Of a stretch of DNA of 64,000 nt, positions 17,288-25,886 are shown one piece after another. The stretch comes from Alphaproteobacteria bacterium (GTDB lineage: Bacteria; Pseudomonadota; Alphaproteobacteria; UBA6615). Numbering within the stretch: the first letter of the stretch is position 1; each line of letters begins with the position of its first letter. The notes under the pieces were generated by a model. The model did no database searches. It was given only the letters and a program-made list of their open reading frames with translations, and was not told the origin of the DNA. Location: assembly GCA_021774445.1 (NCBI GenBank), contig JAJFJA010000028.1:1-64000 (forward strand). The letters run 5' to 3'. A program made the position numbers and the translations under genes.

Positions 17288-18866
17288 GGCGCGCGGGCTG
17301 GCCTTGGCGCTGCCGGACCGCGCCGCCAAGCCGTGGTTCGGCGCGGCGCCGCTGCGGCCGATCCTGAACGGTATCGATATGACCGTGGGCGCCGGTGAAT
17401 CCCTCGGCATCGTCGGCGAGTCCGGGTCCGGAAAGACGACCCTGGGACGCTGCCTGCTGCGGCTTTACAAACCGACCGGTGGTCGGTTGGTGTTTGACGG
17501 CACGGACATCACGGATATGGAGGAGCCGGAATTACGGCCCTTGCGGGCGCGCATGCAGATGATCTTTCAAGACCCGCAAGCGTCGCTCAATCCGCGGCGC
17601 CGGATCGCCCAGATCGTGGCGCAGCCGCTGCTGGCCTTCGGCCTCGCCGCGGATCGGCAGGCGGCTCTGAGCGCCGCCCATGGGCTGTTGGAACGGGTCG
17701 GTCTGAACGGCGGATACGGGCGCCGCTACCCGCATGAGTTAAGCGGCGGCCAACGGCAACGGGTGGGAATCGCCCGGGCGATCGCGGTCAAGCCGGCTCT
17801 GGTGGTGGCGGACGAAATCGTCTCCGGCCTCGATGTGTCGACGCAAGCGCAGATCCTGGCCCTGTTGGCGGAACTGAAGCGGGATCTGGGGATCGCCCTG
17901 GTGCTGATCAGCCATGATCTCTCGGTGGTCCGGGTGGTCTGCGATCGGGTGATGGTGATGCAGCAGGGGAGCGTGGTGGAGACCGGCCCGTGTGCCGCCT
18001 TGTTCGCCGCGCCGAGCCATCCCTATACTCGAACGCTGCTGGAGGCGATCCCGTTGCCGGAGATCGACCCGGCCTGGATCGAAGACGAGCCAAGTGCCGA
18101 TGTTGGATCGGCGGAAGGGAGGGCGAGGGCGATGGATATCGAAGGGTCAGTGGCATTTGTTACCGGCTGCAATCGGGGCATCGGCCGAGAAATGGTCGCG
18201 GCGCTGGCGACGGCCGGGGCGGCGAAAATCTATGCCAGCGCGCGCCATGTCGAGGGGCTGGCGGACCTGGCCGCGGCGCATGGCGGCCGCGTCGAAACCC
18301 TGGCTCTGGATGTCACCGATCATGGCGGGGTCGCGGCGGCGGCGCAAAAATGTGGCGATGTCACCTTGTTGATCAACAATGCCGGGGTGAACGCCAATCG
18401 GCCGCTGATCGGCGGCGATATGGCCGAACAGCGGCGGGAGATCGAGACCAACTATCTTGGAACCCTGGCGATGTGCGGCGCTTTCGCGCCGGTGTTGGGC
18501 CGTAATGGCGGCGGGGCCATCGTCAACATGCTGACGATTCTGTCGCGGGTGAATTTGCCGGCCTTGGGGTCCTACAGCGCCTCGAAAGCGGCGACTTTCA
18601 GCCTGACCCAAGGGGTGCGGGCGCAGCTTGCCGGCCAAGGGACATTGGTCGTCGGGGTGATGCCGGGGGCGGTGGATACCGAGATGAGCGCCCATCTGCC
18701 ACAACCGAAACTACCTCCAATGGAGGTCGCCGAGGCGGCGCTGGCGGCGGTGCGCCAGGGGATCGAGTCCATCTATGTAGGCGAAATGGCGCAGGGCGTG
18801 GCCGCCGGACTGGCTGCCAATGCTACGGAAGTAGAGAAGCAATTCGCGGAATACCTACCGCAATGA
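17280..18866 (+). CDS. ABC ATPase (DppF type) fused in frame to an SDR oxidoreductase
   Basis: One uninterrupted 528-codon frame. Residues 1-284 are a complete ABC ATPase: Walker A GESGSGKTT, FQDPQASLNPR, LSGGQRQRVGIARA, ADEIVSGLD (Ile for the usual Pro), SHDLS, HPYTRTLLEAIP. Residues 285-528 are a classical SDR: TGCNRGIGREM, INNAG, YSASK. No stop separates them. The junction (EDEPSADVGSAEGRARA) looks like a linker, but ATG at 18132 starts the SDR and has GGGAGGG 8 bases upstream, so the SDR may also be made separately. Either a true fusion or two genes that lost the stop between them. The SDR probably acts on the transported compound. Confidence 0.85.
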   Translation: MLEARGLALALPDRAAKPWFGAAPLRPILNGIDMTVGAGESLGIVGESGSGKTTLGRCLLRLYKPTGGRLVFDGTDITDMEEPELRPLRARMQMIFQDPQASLNPRRRIAQIVAQPLLAFGLAADRQAALSAAHGLLERVGLNGGYGRRYPHELSGGQRQRVGIARAIAVKPALVVADEIVSGLDVSTQAQILALLAELKRDLGIALVLISHDLSVVRVVCDRVMVMQQGSVVETGPCAALFAAPSHPYTRTLLEAIPLPEIDPAWIEDEPSADVGSAEGRARAMDIEGSVAFVTGCNRGIGREMVAALATAGAAKIYASARHVEGLADLAAAHGGRVETLALDVTDHGGVAAAAQKCGDVTLLINNAGVNANRPLIGGDMAEQRREIETNYLGTLAMCGAFAPVLGRNGGGAIVNMLTILSRVNLPALGSYSASKAATFSLTQGVRAQLAGQGTLVVGVMPGAVDTEMSAHLPQPKLPPMEVAEAALAAVRQGIESIYVGEMAQGVAAGLAANATEVEKQFAEYLPQ

Positions 18867-18951
18867 CGCCGCTGGATGCGAACCCCGCGGCCAGGCTAGA
18901 CTGTCACAAACGCGTGGGTGTGCTGAAACTGGATTCAATATGGGAGGATAT

Positions 18952-20181
18952 ATGTCTGTTTTTTCTAATGGTTTGAAATGCGCAGTTGCGGCTGCGGCAT
19001 TGGCCACGGCCATCGGGGCGGTCACGCCGGCGATGGCTCAGACAGTCAAGCTCGGGGCGCTGATGGCGATCACGGGCCCGATCGCCAACCTGGTACCGCC
19101 GATTCTGGGTTCTTCGGAACTGGCGGTGGCGCATGTCAACGACAATGGCGGCATCCTTGATGGGCAGCGGCTGGAGCTGGTCGTCGGCGATACCCAAGGC
19201 ACGGCGCAAGGCGGTGTCGATGCGGCCACCAAGCTGGTGAATATCGACAATGTCACGGCGGTGGTCGGGGCACTGATGAGCGGGCCGAACATCGCGGCGG
19301 CCAATAGCGTGCTGATACCGAATGGCGTCGTCGGGCTCTCACCGACCTCGACATCGCCGGAGGTGACCGGACTAGACGATAACGACCTGATCTTCCGGGT
19401 CGTGCCGAGCGATAACTATCAAGGCGAAGTGCTGGCTCGCCTGGTGCTTAGCAAGGGCATCGAAAAAGTCGCGCTGGCCTACGTCAATGACGACTATGGC
19501 GTTGGCATCGCCGGGGCGTTCCGTGACGCCTATACGGCCTCCGGCGGGGTGATCACCGGCGACCAGGTGCATGAGCCGAAGAAAACTTCCTTCCGGTCCG
19601 AGTTGGCGACTTTGTCGGGCGGTGATCCGGACGCGCTGGTGCTGATCGCCTTTGCCGGTGATACCGGCGTGCCGATCGTGCGGCAGTCGCTGGAAGGCGG
19701 GATGTTCGATTCCTTCATCGGTACGGACGCACTACGCGACACCTTGCTGATCGAACAGATCGGCGCCGAAAACTTGACGACGGCGTTCTTCACGTCGCCC
19801 TCCTCGCCGCCGGCCTCCACCGCGGCAGAGAAGTTCCAGGCTGGCTATCTGGCGGCCAACCCGGGTGGCGACCTGGATGCGATCTTCATCAATCAAAGCT
19901 ACGACGCTGCCTTCTTGTTGGCCTTGGCCATCGAGAAAGCCGGGACGGCCGATCGGGCGGCGATCTCTGCCGCGTTGCGTGAGGTTGCCGGCCCGCCGGG
20001 AATGATCATCGAGCCGGGTGAGTGGGCGAAAGCGAAGGCCGCGATCGCTGCCGGTGAAGACATCGACTATTCCGGCGTCTCCGGTGGTCATGATTTCGAC
20101 GAGAGCGGCGATGTGGCCGGTGTGATCGGCCACTATGTCGTCGAGGGCGACGGCTTCAACGAGGTCGGCTTGGTCGACTAA
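18952..20181 (+). CDS. Branched-chain amino acid-type ABC transporter substrate-binding protein
   Basis: 409 residues of the periplasmic-binding-protein family 6 (LivK-like). A Sec signal peptide ends AMA-Q near residue 29. The mature part begins TVKLGALMAITGPIANL and contains VVGALMSGPNIAAANSVL and SYDAAFLLALAIEKAG typical of the family. ATG at 18952 follows GGGAGGA; an ATG at 18940 is less well spaced. It is convergent with the livMHFG-type genes, which it presumably serves. Ligand could be an amino acid, amide or aromatic acid; sequence alone does not tell. Confidence 0.9.
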   Translation: MSVFSNGLKCAVAAAALATAIGAVTPAMAQTVKLGALMAITGPIANLVPPILGSSELAVAHVNDNGGILDGQRLELVVGDTQGTAQGGVDAATKLVNIDNVTAVVGALMSGPNIAAANSVLIPNGVVGLSPTSTSPEVTGLDDNDLIFRVVPSDNYQGEVLARLVLSKGIEKVALAYVNDDYGVGIAGAFRDAYTASGGVITGDQVHEPKKTSFRSELATLSGGDPDALVLIAFAGDTGVPIVRQSLEGGMFDSFIGTDALRDTLLIEQIGAENLTTAFFTSPSSPPASTAAEKFQAGYLAANPGGDLDAIFINQSYDAAFLLALAIEKAGTADRAAISAALREVAGPPGMIIEPGEWAKAKAAIAAGEDIDYSGVSGGHDFDESGDVAGVIGHYVVEGDGFNEVGLVD

Positions 20182-20204
20182 GAAAATCGAGGCGAAGCTA
20201 TACG

Positions 20205-20240
20205 ACCCCCGTGCCCGTCAGGGCGCGGGGGTTACTTTTT
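20205..20240 (+). terminator. Rho-independent terminator after the binding-protein gene
   Basis: A 12-bp stem (20205-20216 with 20221-20232, one G-T pair) closes on a GTCA loop and is followed within three bases by TTTTT (20236-20240). It ends the plus-strand binding-protein transcript. The 3' half overlaps the last codons and stop of the convergent permease gene. Confidence 0.85.
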
Positions 20241-21195
20241 GCGAGATGGTCGCGGCGGCCGCGGTCGGGGATTTCTCCGGGATCAGGCCGCGGGAGAAGC
20301 GCTGCAGGACGACCTGCAGCAGCAAGCCGACCAGGAAGACGCGCAAGGTGGCGGCGCGGACGGCCAAATCGGGCGGCAAGAACCCGGTGAGGATCTGGGT
20401 CATCGACCAGATGGCCCAGACGATGATGGCACCGAGGATGGCGCCGCGGTTGTTGCCGCTGCCGCCGATGATCAGCATCACCCAAACCAGAAAAGTCGTG
20501 AGCAGGGGCTCGGTGGCCTCAGGGCCGATGAATTTGAACGAGTGGGCGGTCATGGCGCCGCCGAGACCCATGAACATGGCGCCGAAGACAAAGGCTTCGA
20601 GGCGGAAGCGGACGACGTCCTTGCCGGCGGCCTCGGCGGCATCGTCATTTTCGCGAATGGCCCGCATGACCCGGCCCCAGGGGGCGTTCAGAGCGCGCTC
20701 GACGACGACATAAACGGCGGCGACGATGACGATGACGACGGCGAGGAAGGCGAGCTGAGACCACGGTGTGCCTAGGTCTTCGAATGGTTTGGGGACGTTG
20801 GCAATGCCGCGCGTGCCGTTGGTCATCCAACTTTCGTTCTTGAGCACCAGGCGGAAGATCTCGGCGATACCGATGGTGGCGATGGCGAGATAATCGCTGC
20901 GCAGGCGCAGGCAAATGCGCCCGACCGCATAGGCGACGATGCCGGCGGCAATCATGGACGCCAGCATGCCGAGCCAAACCGGCAAATCGAAGCCGCCAAG
21001 ATGTTTGATGCTCGTCGGCGTGGTCAGAATGGCGCTGGTATAGGCGCCAATGGCGAAGAAGCCGGCGATACCGGCATTGAACAGACCGCTGACACCCCAA
21101 TGCATGTTGAGGCCGAGGGCGATGACAGCGTAAATGCCGCCAATGGTCAGCAAGGCGACCAGATACATCATGATGCCGAACATCATCTGTTCCAT
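20218..21195 (-). CDS. livM: Branched-chain amino acid-type ABC permease (LivM)
   Basis: 325 residues, about nine membrane helices, with the LivM-specific stretch LRLRSDYLAIATIGIAEIFRLVLKNE and the loop RALNAPWGRVMRAIRENDDAAEAAGKDV. ATG at 21195 overlaps the livH stop (TGATG). The frame is open far upstream but that part is a shadow of livH. The C-terminal tail is Ala/Pro-rich and its stop lies inside the terminator hairpin of the convergent gene. Confidence 0.9.
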   Translation of the reverse strand: MEQMMFGIMMYLVALLTIGGIYAVIALGLNMHWGVSGLFNAGIAGFFAIGAYTSAILTTPTSIKHLGGFDLPVWLGMLASMIAAGIVAYAVGRICLRLRSDYLAIATIGIAEIFRLVLKNESWMTNGTRGIANVPKPFEDLGTPWSQLAFLAVVIVIVAAVYVVVERALNAPWGRVMRAIRENDDAAEAAGKDVVRFRLEAFVFGAMFMGLGGAMTAHSFKFIGPEATEPLLTTFLVWVMLIIGGSGNNRGAILGAIIVWAIWSMTQILTGFLPPDLAVRAATLRVFLVGLLLQVVLQRFSRGLIPEKSPTAAAATISQKVTPAP

Positions 21196-22085
21196 CAGAA
21201 GACCCTCCCCCGGAACAGGCCGCTGGGCCGCCAAATCAGCAAGATGACCATAATGCCGAAGGCGACACCGGTCTTGTAACCTGGGGACAGCAAGGGCGCG
21301 GTGCCGATCCAGGGATAGGTTGAAAGCTCTTCGGCAATGCCGATGACCATGCCGCCGGCGATGGCCCCATAAGGCCGGCCAATACCACCGAGAATAGCCG
21401 CCGCGAAAACCGGCAATAACAGGTTCCAGCCCATGAACGTGTTGACTTGGGTGTCCATGCCAACAAAGACGCCCGCGGCCGCGGCCAAGCCGGCGCCGAT
21501 GATCCAAGTCCAGGTGATGACGCGCTCGGTGGCGATGCCGGTGATGCGGGCGAGGTCGGGATCGTCGCTCATGGCGCGCATGGCCTTGCCGATCTTGGTG
21601 CGCGACAGCAAGTAGTGCACGGCGCCGACAAGGACGATCGTGGTGAGCACGATCTGGATGTGATTGCCGGAGATGCGCAGGCTGTCGAAGAAGACCATCG
21701 GGCGGTGAATACCGGTTCTGTAGGACTCGATCTCCAGACCCCAAGTGAACTGAATGGCGGAGCGGACCATGAGCGCGATGCCGAAAGAGGCGATGACGAT
21801 AATGATGGTCGGGCTGCTGCGGAACGGTCGGTATGACACCCGGTCGATGACGAGGGCCACGACCGCCGTTCCCAGCATGGCGGCGGGAATGGCGGCGATC
21901 GCCGGCCAGCCGGTCAGACCGATGACGAGCAGGGCAAGATAGGCGCCCAGGGTCATCATGTCGCCATGGGCGAAATGGGCGAAACGCAGGATGCCGAACA
22001 GGAGCGACACGCCGATGGCGCCAAGGGTGTAGATGCACCCCAGCACCAGACCAGGCACGAGATAGAAGTTGATGAATTCAAGCAC
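21195..22085 (-). CDS. livH: Branched-chain amino acid-type ABC permease (LivH)
   Basis: 296 residues with an N-terminal LVPGLVLGCIYTLGAIGVSLLFGILRFAHFAHGDMMTLGAY typical of LivH and the loop TKIGKAMRAMSDDPDLARITGIATERVI. About eight membrane helices. It is separated by 42 bases from livF upstream on the same strand and is translationally coupled to livM downstream. Confidence 0.9.
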   Translation of the reverse strand: MLEFINFYLVPGLVLGCIYTLGAIGVSLLFGILRFAHFAHGDMMTLGAYLALLVIGLTGWPAIAAIPAAMLGTAVVALVIDRVSYRPFRSSPTIIIVIASFGIALMVRSAIQFTWGLEIESYRTGIHRPMVFFDSLRISGNHIQIVLTTIVLVGAVHYLLSRTKIGKAMRAMSDDPDLARITGIATERVITWTWIIGAGLAAAAGVFVGMDTQVNTFMGWNLLLPVFAAAILGGIGRPYGAIAGGMVIGIAEELSTYPWIGTAPLLSPGYKTGVAFGIMVILLIWRPSGLFRGRVF

Positions 22086-22127
22086 CGGGCTCGTGGGCCT
22101 CCCAATCCAGGTTAGCGTGCCTTGGCA

Positions 22128-22832
22128 TCAGCCGCCGAGAAACGATTTGGTGACTTCCTCGTTGGCCAGCAGGTTGGCGCCGCTGTCGGCGAACCGGTTG
22201 CGGCCGGTGGAGAGAACGTAGCCGCGATGGGAAATCTCGAGCGCCTGGCGGGCGTTCTGCTCGACCATCAGAATACCGACGCCGGTGGCGTTGACGGCGA
22301 TGATGCGTTCGAAGATCTCGGCCATGAAGAGCGGTGACAGACCGGCGGTGGGTTCGTCGAGCATCAGCAGTTTCGGTTCGACCATGAGGGCGCGGCCAAT
22401 GGCGACCATCTGGCGCTGGCCGCCGGAGAGTTCGCCGGCGGGTTGGCGCATTTTCTCGCGCAACGGCGGAAATAACTCGTAGACATGCTCGAGCGCCTCG
22501 GCGACGCCGTCCTCGCGAATGAACGCGCCCATCTCGAGATTTTCGTGCACGGAGAGATTAGGAAAAATATTCCGTTCCTGGGGGACATAGGCCATGCCGC
22601 GGCGGACCTGGGTCTCGGTCGCGGCGTTGGTGATGTCCTCGCCGGCGAAAGAAACCTGGCCCTTGCGCAGACGCACAATGCCGAAAATGGCCTTCATGGC
22701 GGTGGATTTGCCGGCGCCGTTGGGACCGATAATGGAGACGATCTCACCGCTATCGACGCCCATATCGACGCTGTCGAGGATGTCCATCTCGCCGTAACCG
22801 CCGGTCATCTCGGTGGCTTCGAGCAGTCTCAT
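22128..22832 (-). CDS. livF: Branched-chain amino acid-type ABC ATPase (LivF)
   Basis: 234 residues, standard for LivF. Walker A GPNGAGKST, VPQERNIFPNLSVHENL, signature LSGGQRQMVAIGRAL, Walker B LLMLDEPTAGLSP and the C-terminal VEQNARQALEISHRGYVLSTGR are all present. Its start overlaps the livG stop (ATGA), consistent with a stoichiometric ATPase pair. Confidence 0.92.
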   Translation of the reverse strand: MRLLEATEMTGGYGEMDILDSVDMGVDSGEIVSIIGPNGAGKSTAMKAIFGIVRLRKGQVSFAGEDITNAATETQVRRGMAYVPQERNIFPNLSVHENLEMGAFIREDGVAEALEHVYELFPPLREKMRQPAGELSGGQRQMVAIGRALMVEPKLLMLDEPTAGLSPLFMAEIFERIIAVNATGVGILMVEQNARQALEISHRGYVLSTGRNRFADSGANLLANEEVTKSFLGG

Positions 22833-23638
22833 CCGGCGGCCCCATGGGCCGGGGCTTTTTCAGCGGCGCCGGCGCCCAAATAAGCCTCGATCACCGCCGG
22901 GTTGGCTTTGATGTCGGCCATGTTGCCTTGGGTAAGGACGGTGCCTTCGGCCATGACGATGACCGGATCGCACAGGCGTGCAATCAGGTCCATGTCATGC
23001 TCGATGAGCCAGAAGGTGTAACCATGGTCGCGATTGAGGCGTTCGATATCGGTGGCGAGGTCGGCCAGTAGGGTACGGTTCACACCGGCCCCGAGCTCGT
23101 CGAGCAAGACGATTTTGGCCTCGGTCATCATCGAGCGGCCCAATTCGAGCAGTTTCTTCTGGCCGCCGGAGAGGTTACCGGCTCGTTCAAGCCGTAAATG
23201 GGTCAGGCGCAGGAATTCCAGTACTTGCTCGGCGCGGTCGCGGATCTCTTGCTCTTGTTTACGAATGCGGCCGCGGGCGAACAAGGCAGTGGCCAAGTTC
23301 TCGCCGGCCTGCTGCGCCGGGACGACCATCAGATTCTCCAAGACCGTCATGGCGGAGAATTCGTGGGGGATCTGGAAAGTACGGACGAGCCCGCGGGCGA
23401 ACAGTTCGTGGGGGCGTTTGCCGGTAACGTCCTGACCGTCGAGGAAGATGCAGCCGCTGGTCGGCGGCATGAAGCCGGCCACCATATTGAACAGAGTGGA
23501 TTTGCCGGCGCCATTAGGGCCGATCAAGCCGGTGATGGAGCCCTTGTGGACGACCAGGGAGCAATCGCGGACGGCCTGGATGCCGCCGAACGACTTCGAG
23601 ATATGCTCGACAGCGATGAGCGGTCGCGGCTCGGTCAC
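22829..23638 (-). CDS. livG: Branched-chain amino acid-type ABC ATPase (LivG)
   Basis: 269 residues with Walker A GPNGAGKST, the LivG motif GLVRTFQIPHEFSAMTVLENL, signature LSGGQKKLLELGRSMM and IEHDMDLI. Walker B reads IVLLDELGAGVN, where the usual proline after the catalytic glutamate is leucine; this is a mild deviation. Overlaps both neighbours by four bases. The C-terminus is Ala-rich. Confidence 0.92.
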   Translation of the reverse strand: MTEPRPLIAVEHISKSFGGIQAVRDCSLVVHKGSITGLIGPNGAGKSTLFNMVAGFMPPTSGCIFLDGQDVTGKRPHELFARGLVRTFQIPHEFSAMTVLENLMVVPAQQAGENLATALFARGRIRKQEQEIRDRAEQVLEFLRLTHLRLERAGNLSGGQKKLLELGRSMMTEAKIVLLDELGAGVNRTLLADLATDIERLNRDHGYTFWLIEHDMDLIARLCDPVIVMAEGTVLTQGNMADIKANPAVIEAYLGAGAAEKAPAHGAAG

Positions 23639-24711
23639 GCCATGAAATTCCGCAGACTGGCGATGACCGCGTCATTCTCCTCCGGCAAACCGATGGTCAG
23701 GCGCAAATAGGCCGGTAGGCCATGATCGGCGACCGGGCGGGTGACAATGCCGTCACGGGCGAGATGCTCTCGCGCGGCCGCGGCGTCGGCAAAGCGCGCG
23801 AGCAGGAAGTTAGTGACGGCGTCGGGCACGGCGACGCCGATGGCGGAGAGGGCCGCGGTCATGCGGCCGCGTTCGCGGGCCGTGCGGTCCCTGATTTCGA
23901 GCGTGAAGTCGGGATCGTCGAGGGCGGCCAGGGCCGCCGCTTGGGCAATTGCGTTGACGTTGCCGATGGCGCGGACGAGATGCATGGGGCCGGTCGCAGA
24001 GCTGGGGGCGTAGGCCCAGCCGACGCGGAAGGCGGCGAGGCCGAAGGCCTTGGAGAAAGTGTGGGTGACGATAATGTTCTCGGCGTTGCGTTCACGGGCC
24101 AGGGTCAAGCCACTGTCATAGTCATCTGCGGTGACATATTCGGCATAAGCCGAGTCAATCACAAGTAGAACCGACGGTGGCAAGTTCGCATGCAGGCGGC
24201 GCAACTCGGCCGCGGCAAGGTAGGTGCCGGTGGGGTTGTTGGGATTGGCGAGGTAGAGGATTTTCGTGCGCGCGGTAACGGCGGCCAACAGGGCGTCGAC
24301 ATCGGCGGTCATCTTGCGTTCCGGCGCCGTGACCGGGGTCGCGCCCAGACGGGTGGCGATCAGACGGAATTGCGCGAAACCATGTTCGGTGAAAAGGATC
24401 TCATCGCTGGGGCGGGCGTAGATACGGCCGATGACATCGAGCAAGTCTTCCGAGCCGTTGCCGCAGACGATCCGCGCGGGATCGAGATCGTGGACGCGGC
24501 CGAGGGCCTCGCGTAGCGCGGTGCTGGCGGGATCGGGATAGCGCTCGGGGCTGGCGCACCGGGCCTGAGCGGCGGCGATGGCCCGTGGGCTGGCGCCGTA
24601 ACTGGATTCATTGAGGGACAGGTCGATCAGACGCCCGCCAGGCGGTGGGGTTACCTTAACGGCGGCCATGCCGCCGGCCGCCGGCACGTAAGGGTGTGGG
24701 CGGTCACTCAT
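23635..24711 (-). CDS. Histidinol-phosphate aminotransferase-like PLP enzyme
   Basis: 358 residues of fold-type I aminotransferases (HisC-like). LSLNESSYGASPRAI, the NPNNPTGTYL motif, and the PLP lysine in THTFSKAFGLAAFRVGW are clear, as is the C-terminal arginine region YLRLTIGLPEEN. It is embedded between a flavin monooxygenase and transporter ATPases with four-base overlaps on both sides, so it is more likely a catabolic or specialised aminotransferase than the histidine biosynthetic enzyme. Confidence 0.85.
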   Translation of the reverse strand: MSDRPHPYVPAAGGMAAVKVTPPPGGRLIDLSLNESSYGASPRAIAAAQARCASPERYPDPASTALREALGRVHDLDPARIVCGNGSEDLLDVIGRIYARPSDEILFTEHGFAQFRLIATRLGATPVTAPERKMTADVDALLAAVTARTKILYLANPNNPTGTYLAAAELRRLHANLPPSVLLVIDSAYAEYVTADDYDSGLTLARERNAENIIVTHTFSKAFGLAAFRVGWAYAPSSATGPMHLVRAIGNVNAIAQAAALAALDDPDFTLEIRDRTARERGRMTAALSAIGVAVPDAVTNFLLARFADAAAAREHLARDGIVTRPVADHGLPAYLRLTIGLPEENDAVIASLRNFMA

Positions 24712-25814
24712 GGGACTGGCTGGCGCAATCCGGCCTCGACCATGAGCGGCAGCACCTGGTCGATGAAATAGGGCAACTCGTCGCGGAAATTAACGAAGGA
24801 CAAGGTGGTGCCGGCAAAGCCGATGGCCTGCATCTTGGTCATCTCGTCGACGATATGCCGGGGCGTTCCGACCAGGGGGTAAGTGCCGACGCCGCCGGCG
24901 AAGCGCTGGCGGTATTGGTCGAACACATGGGGATCGTGGGAATGGGCGAATTCCTTCTTCAGGGCCATATGGCGGTCGACGGCGACGTGATCGGCCAGGT
25001 CGACGGCGTAGCGCTGGTAGTAGGCCTCGGCTTCGCCCTGGGTGGGCCGGCACACCACATGGGTGGTGGTGAAGACGCCGAGGTCGCGGCCGACCTTGCG
25101 GCCGCGTTCGCGGATGTCGGCGATATGGGCGGCGCCGCTGTCGATTTCGGCGAAGGTGGTGAACAGGAAGTCGCTGGTCTTGGCGGCGAAGTCGCGGCCG
25201 GGCGGTGAGAAGGCGGCCGACATGGTCACCGGGCGCGGCTGCTGCACACTGGACGGGGCGCCGATGACACCCTTCAGATTGAAGTATTTGCCGGAGAAGT
25301 CGAAGGCCTCGCCGGCCAGGATGCGCACAAGGACCTGATACCACTCGTAGCCTTGAGCGTAGCGGTCGTCGGCTTGGGCGGTGCCGAACATCTCGAATTC
25401 GGGCTGATTCCAGCCACAGACGATGTTGAGCCCGGCGCGCCCGTGGCTGACATGGTCAATGGTGGCGAGCGCCTTGGCGGCGAAGACCGGGTGTACCAGC
25501 GGGGCATGCACGGTGGAGAAAATGGCGATGCGTTCGGTCAGGGCGGCCAGGGCAGCGCCATGGGTGAGGGTTTCGAAGGAGCGTCCGCGGGCGTCGGTCT
25601 CGCCGCCAAAACCCTTCCAGCGGGCGATGGGCAGAATGAACTCGATGCCGGCGCGGTCGGCGAGCCGGCTGATATGAACGATATCGTCCCATTCGGCGCG
25701 CCAGCGTTCGGGGACCGTGGTGAGGGCGAGACCGCCATCGGCATTCTCCGAGAAGATGCCGAGTTTGAAAGAGTTGGGTCCGAATAAGGGATTTGGCGCT
25801 ACGGCCACGGTCAT
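24708..25814 (-). CDS. LLM-class flavin monooxygenase, RutA/SfnG-like
   Basis: 368 residues of the luciferase-like FMN-dependent group C monooxygenases. GIEFILPIARWKGFGGETDARGRSFETLTHGAALAA and ATIDHVSHGRAGLNIVCGWNQPEFEMFG resemble pyrimidine monooxygenase RutA and dimethylsulfone monooxygenase SfnG. It needs reduced FMN from a separate reductase, not seen nearby. First gene of the operon with the HisC-like enzyme and the Liv-type transporter, suggesting uptake and oxidative attack on an N- or S-containing compound. Exact substrate unknown. Confidence 0.87.
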   Translation of the reverse strand: MTVAVAPNPLFGPNSFKLGIFSENADGGLALTTVPERWRAEWDDIVHISRLADRAGIEFILPIARWKGFGGETDARGRSFETLTHGAALAALTERIAIFSTVHAPLVHPVFAAKALATIDHVSHGRAGLNIVCGWNQPEFEMFGTAQADDRYAQGYEWYQVLVRILAGEAFDFSGKYFNLKGVIGAPSSVQQPRPVTMSAAFSPPGRDFAAKTSDFLFTTFAEIDSGAAHIADIRERGRKVGRDLGVFTTTHVVCRPTQGEAEAYYQRYAVDLADHVAVDRHMALKKEFAHSHDPHVFDQYRQRFAGGVGTYPLVGTPRHIVDEMTKMQAIGFAGTTLSFVNFRDELPYFIDQVLPLMVEAGLRQPVP

Positions 25815-25849
25815 CGACTCCCTGTTGCTTTTGCGGCGAGCATCCTACG

Positions 25850-25869
25850 ATTTGTATGAGATTGCAAAT
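25850..25869. promoter_or_regulatory. Possible operator in divergent intergenic region
   Basis: ATTTG (25850-25854) and CAAAT (25865-25869) form an inverted repeat with a 10-base spacer in an otherwise GC-rich 72-base gap between the divergent flavin monooxygenase and SRPBCC-like genes. Size fits a dimeric regulator, but no regulator gene is adjacent. Weak evidence. Confidence 0.25.
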
Positions 25870-25886
25870 AATCCGGGGGTTGGAGG

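Noticed and set aside
21196..22038. N-terminal extension of the LivM permease
   Set aside because: The sequence is His/Arg-rich, fully overlaps livH, and the true start at 21195 overlaps the livH stop as TGATG.
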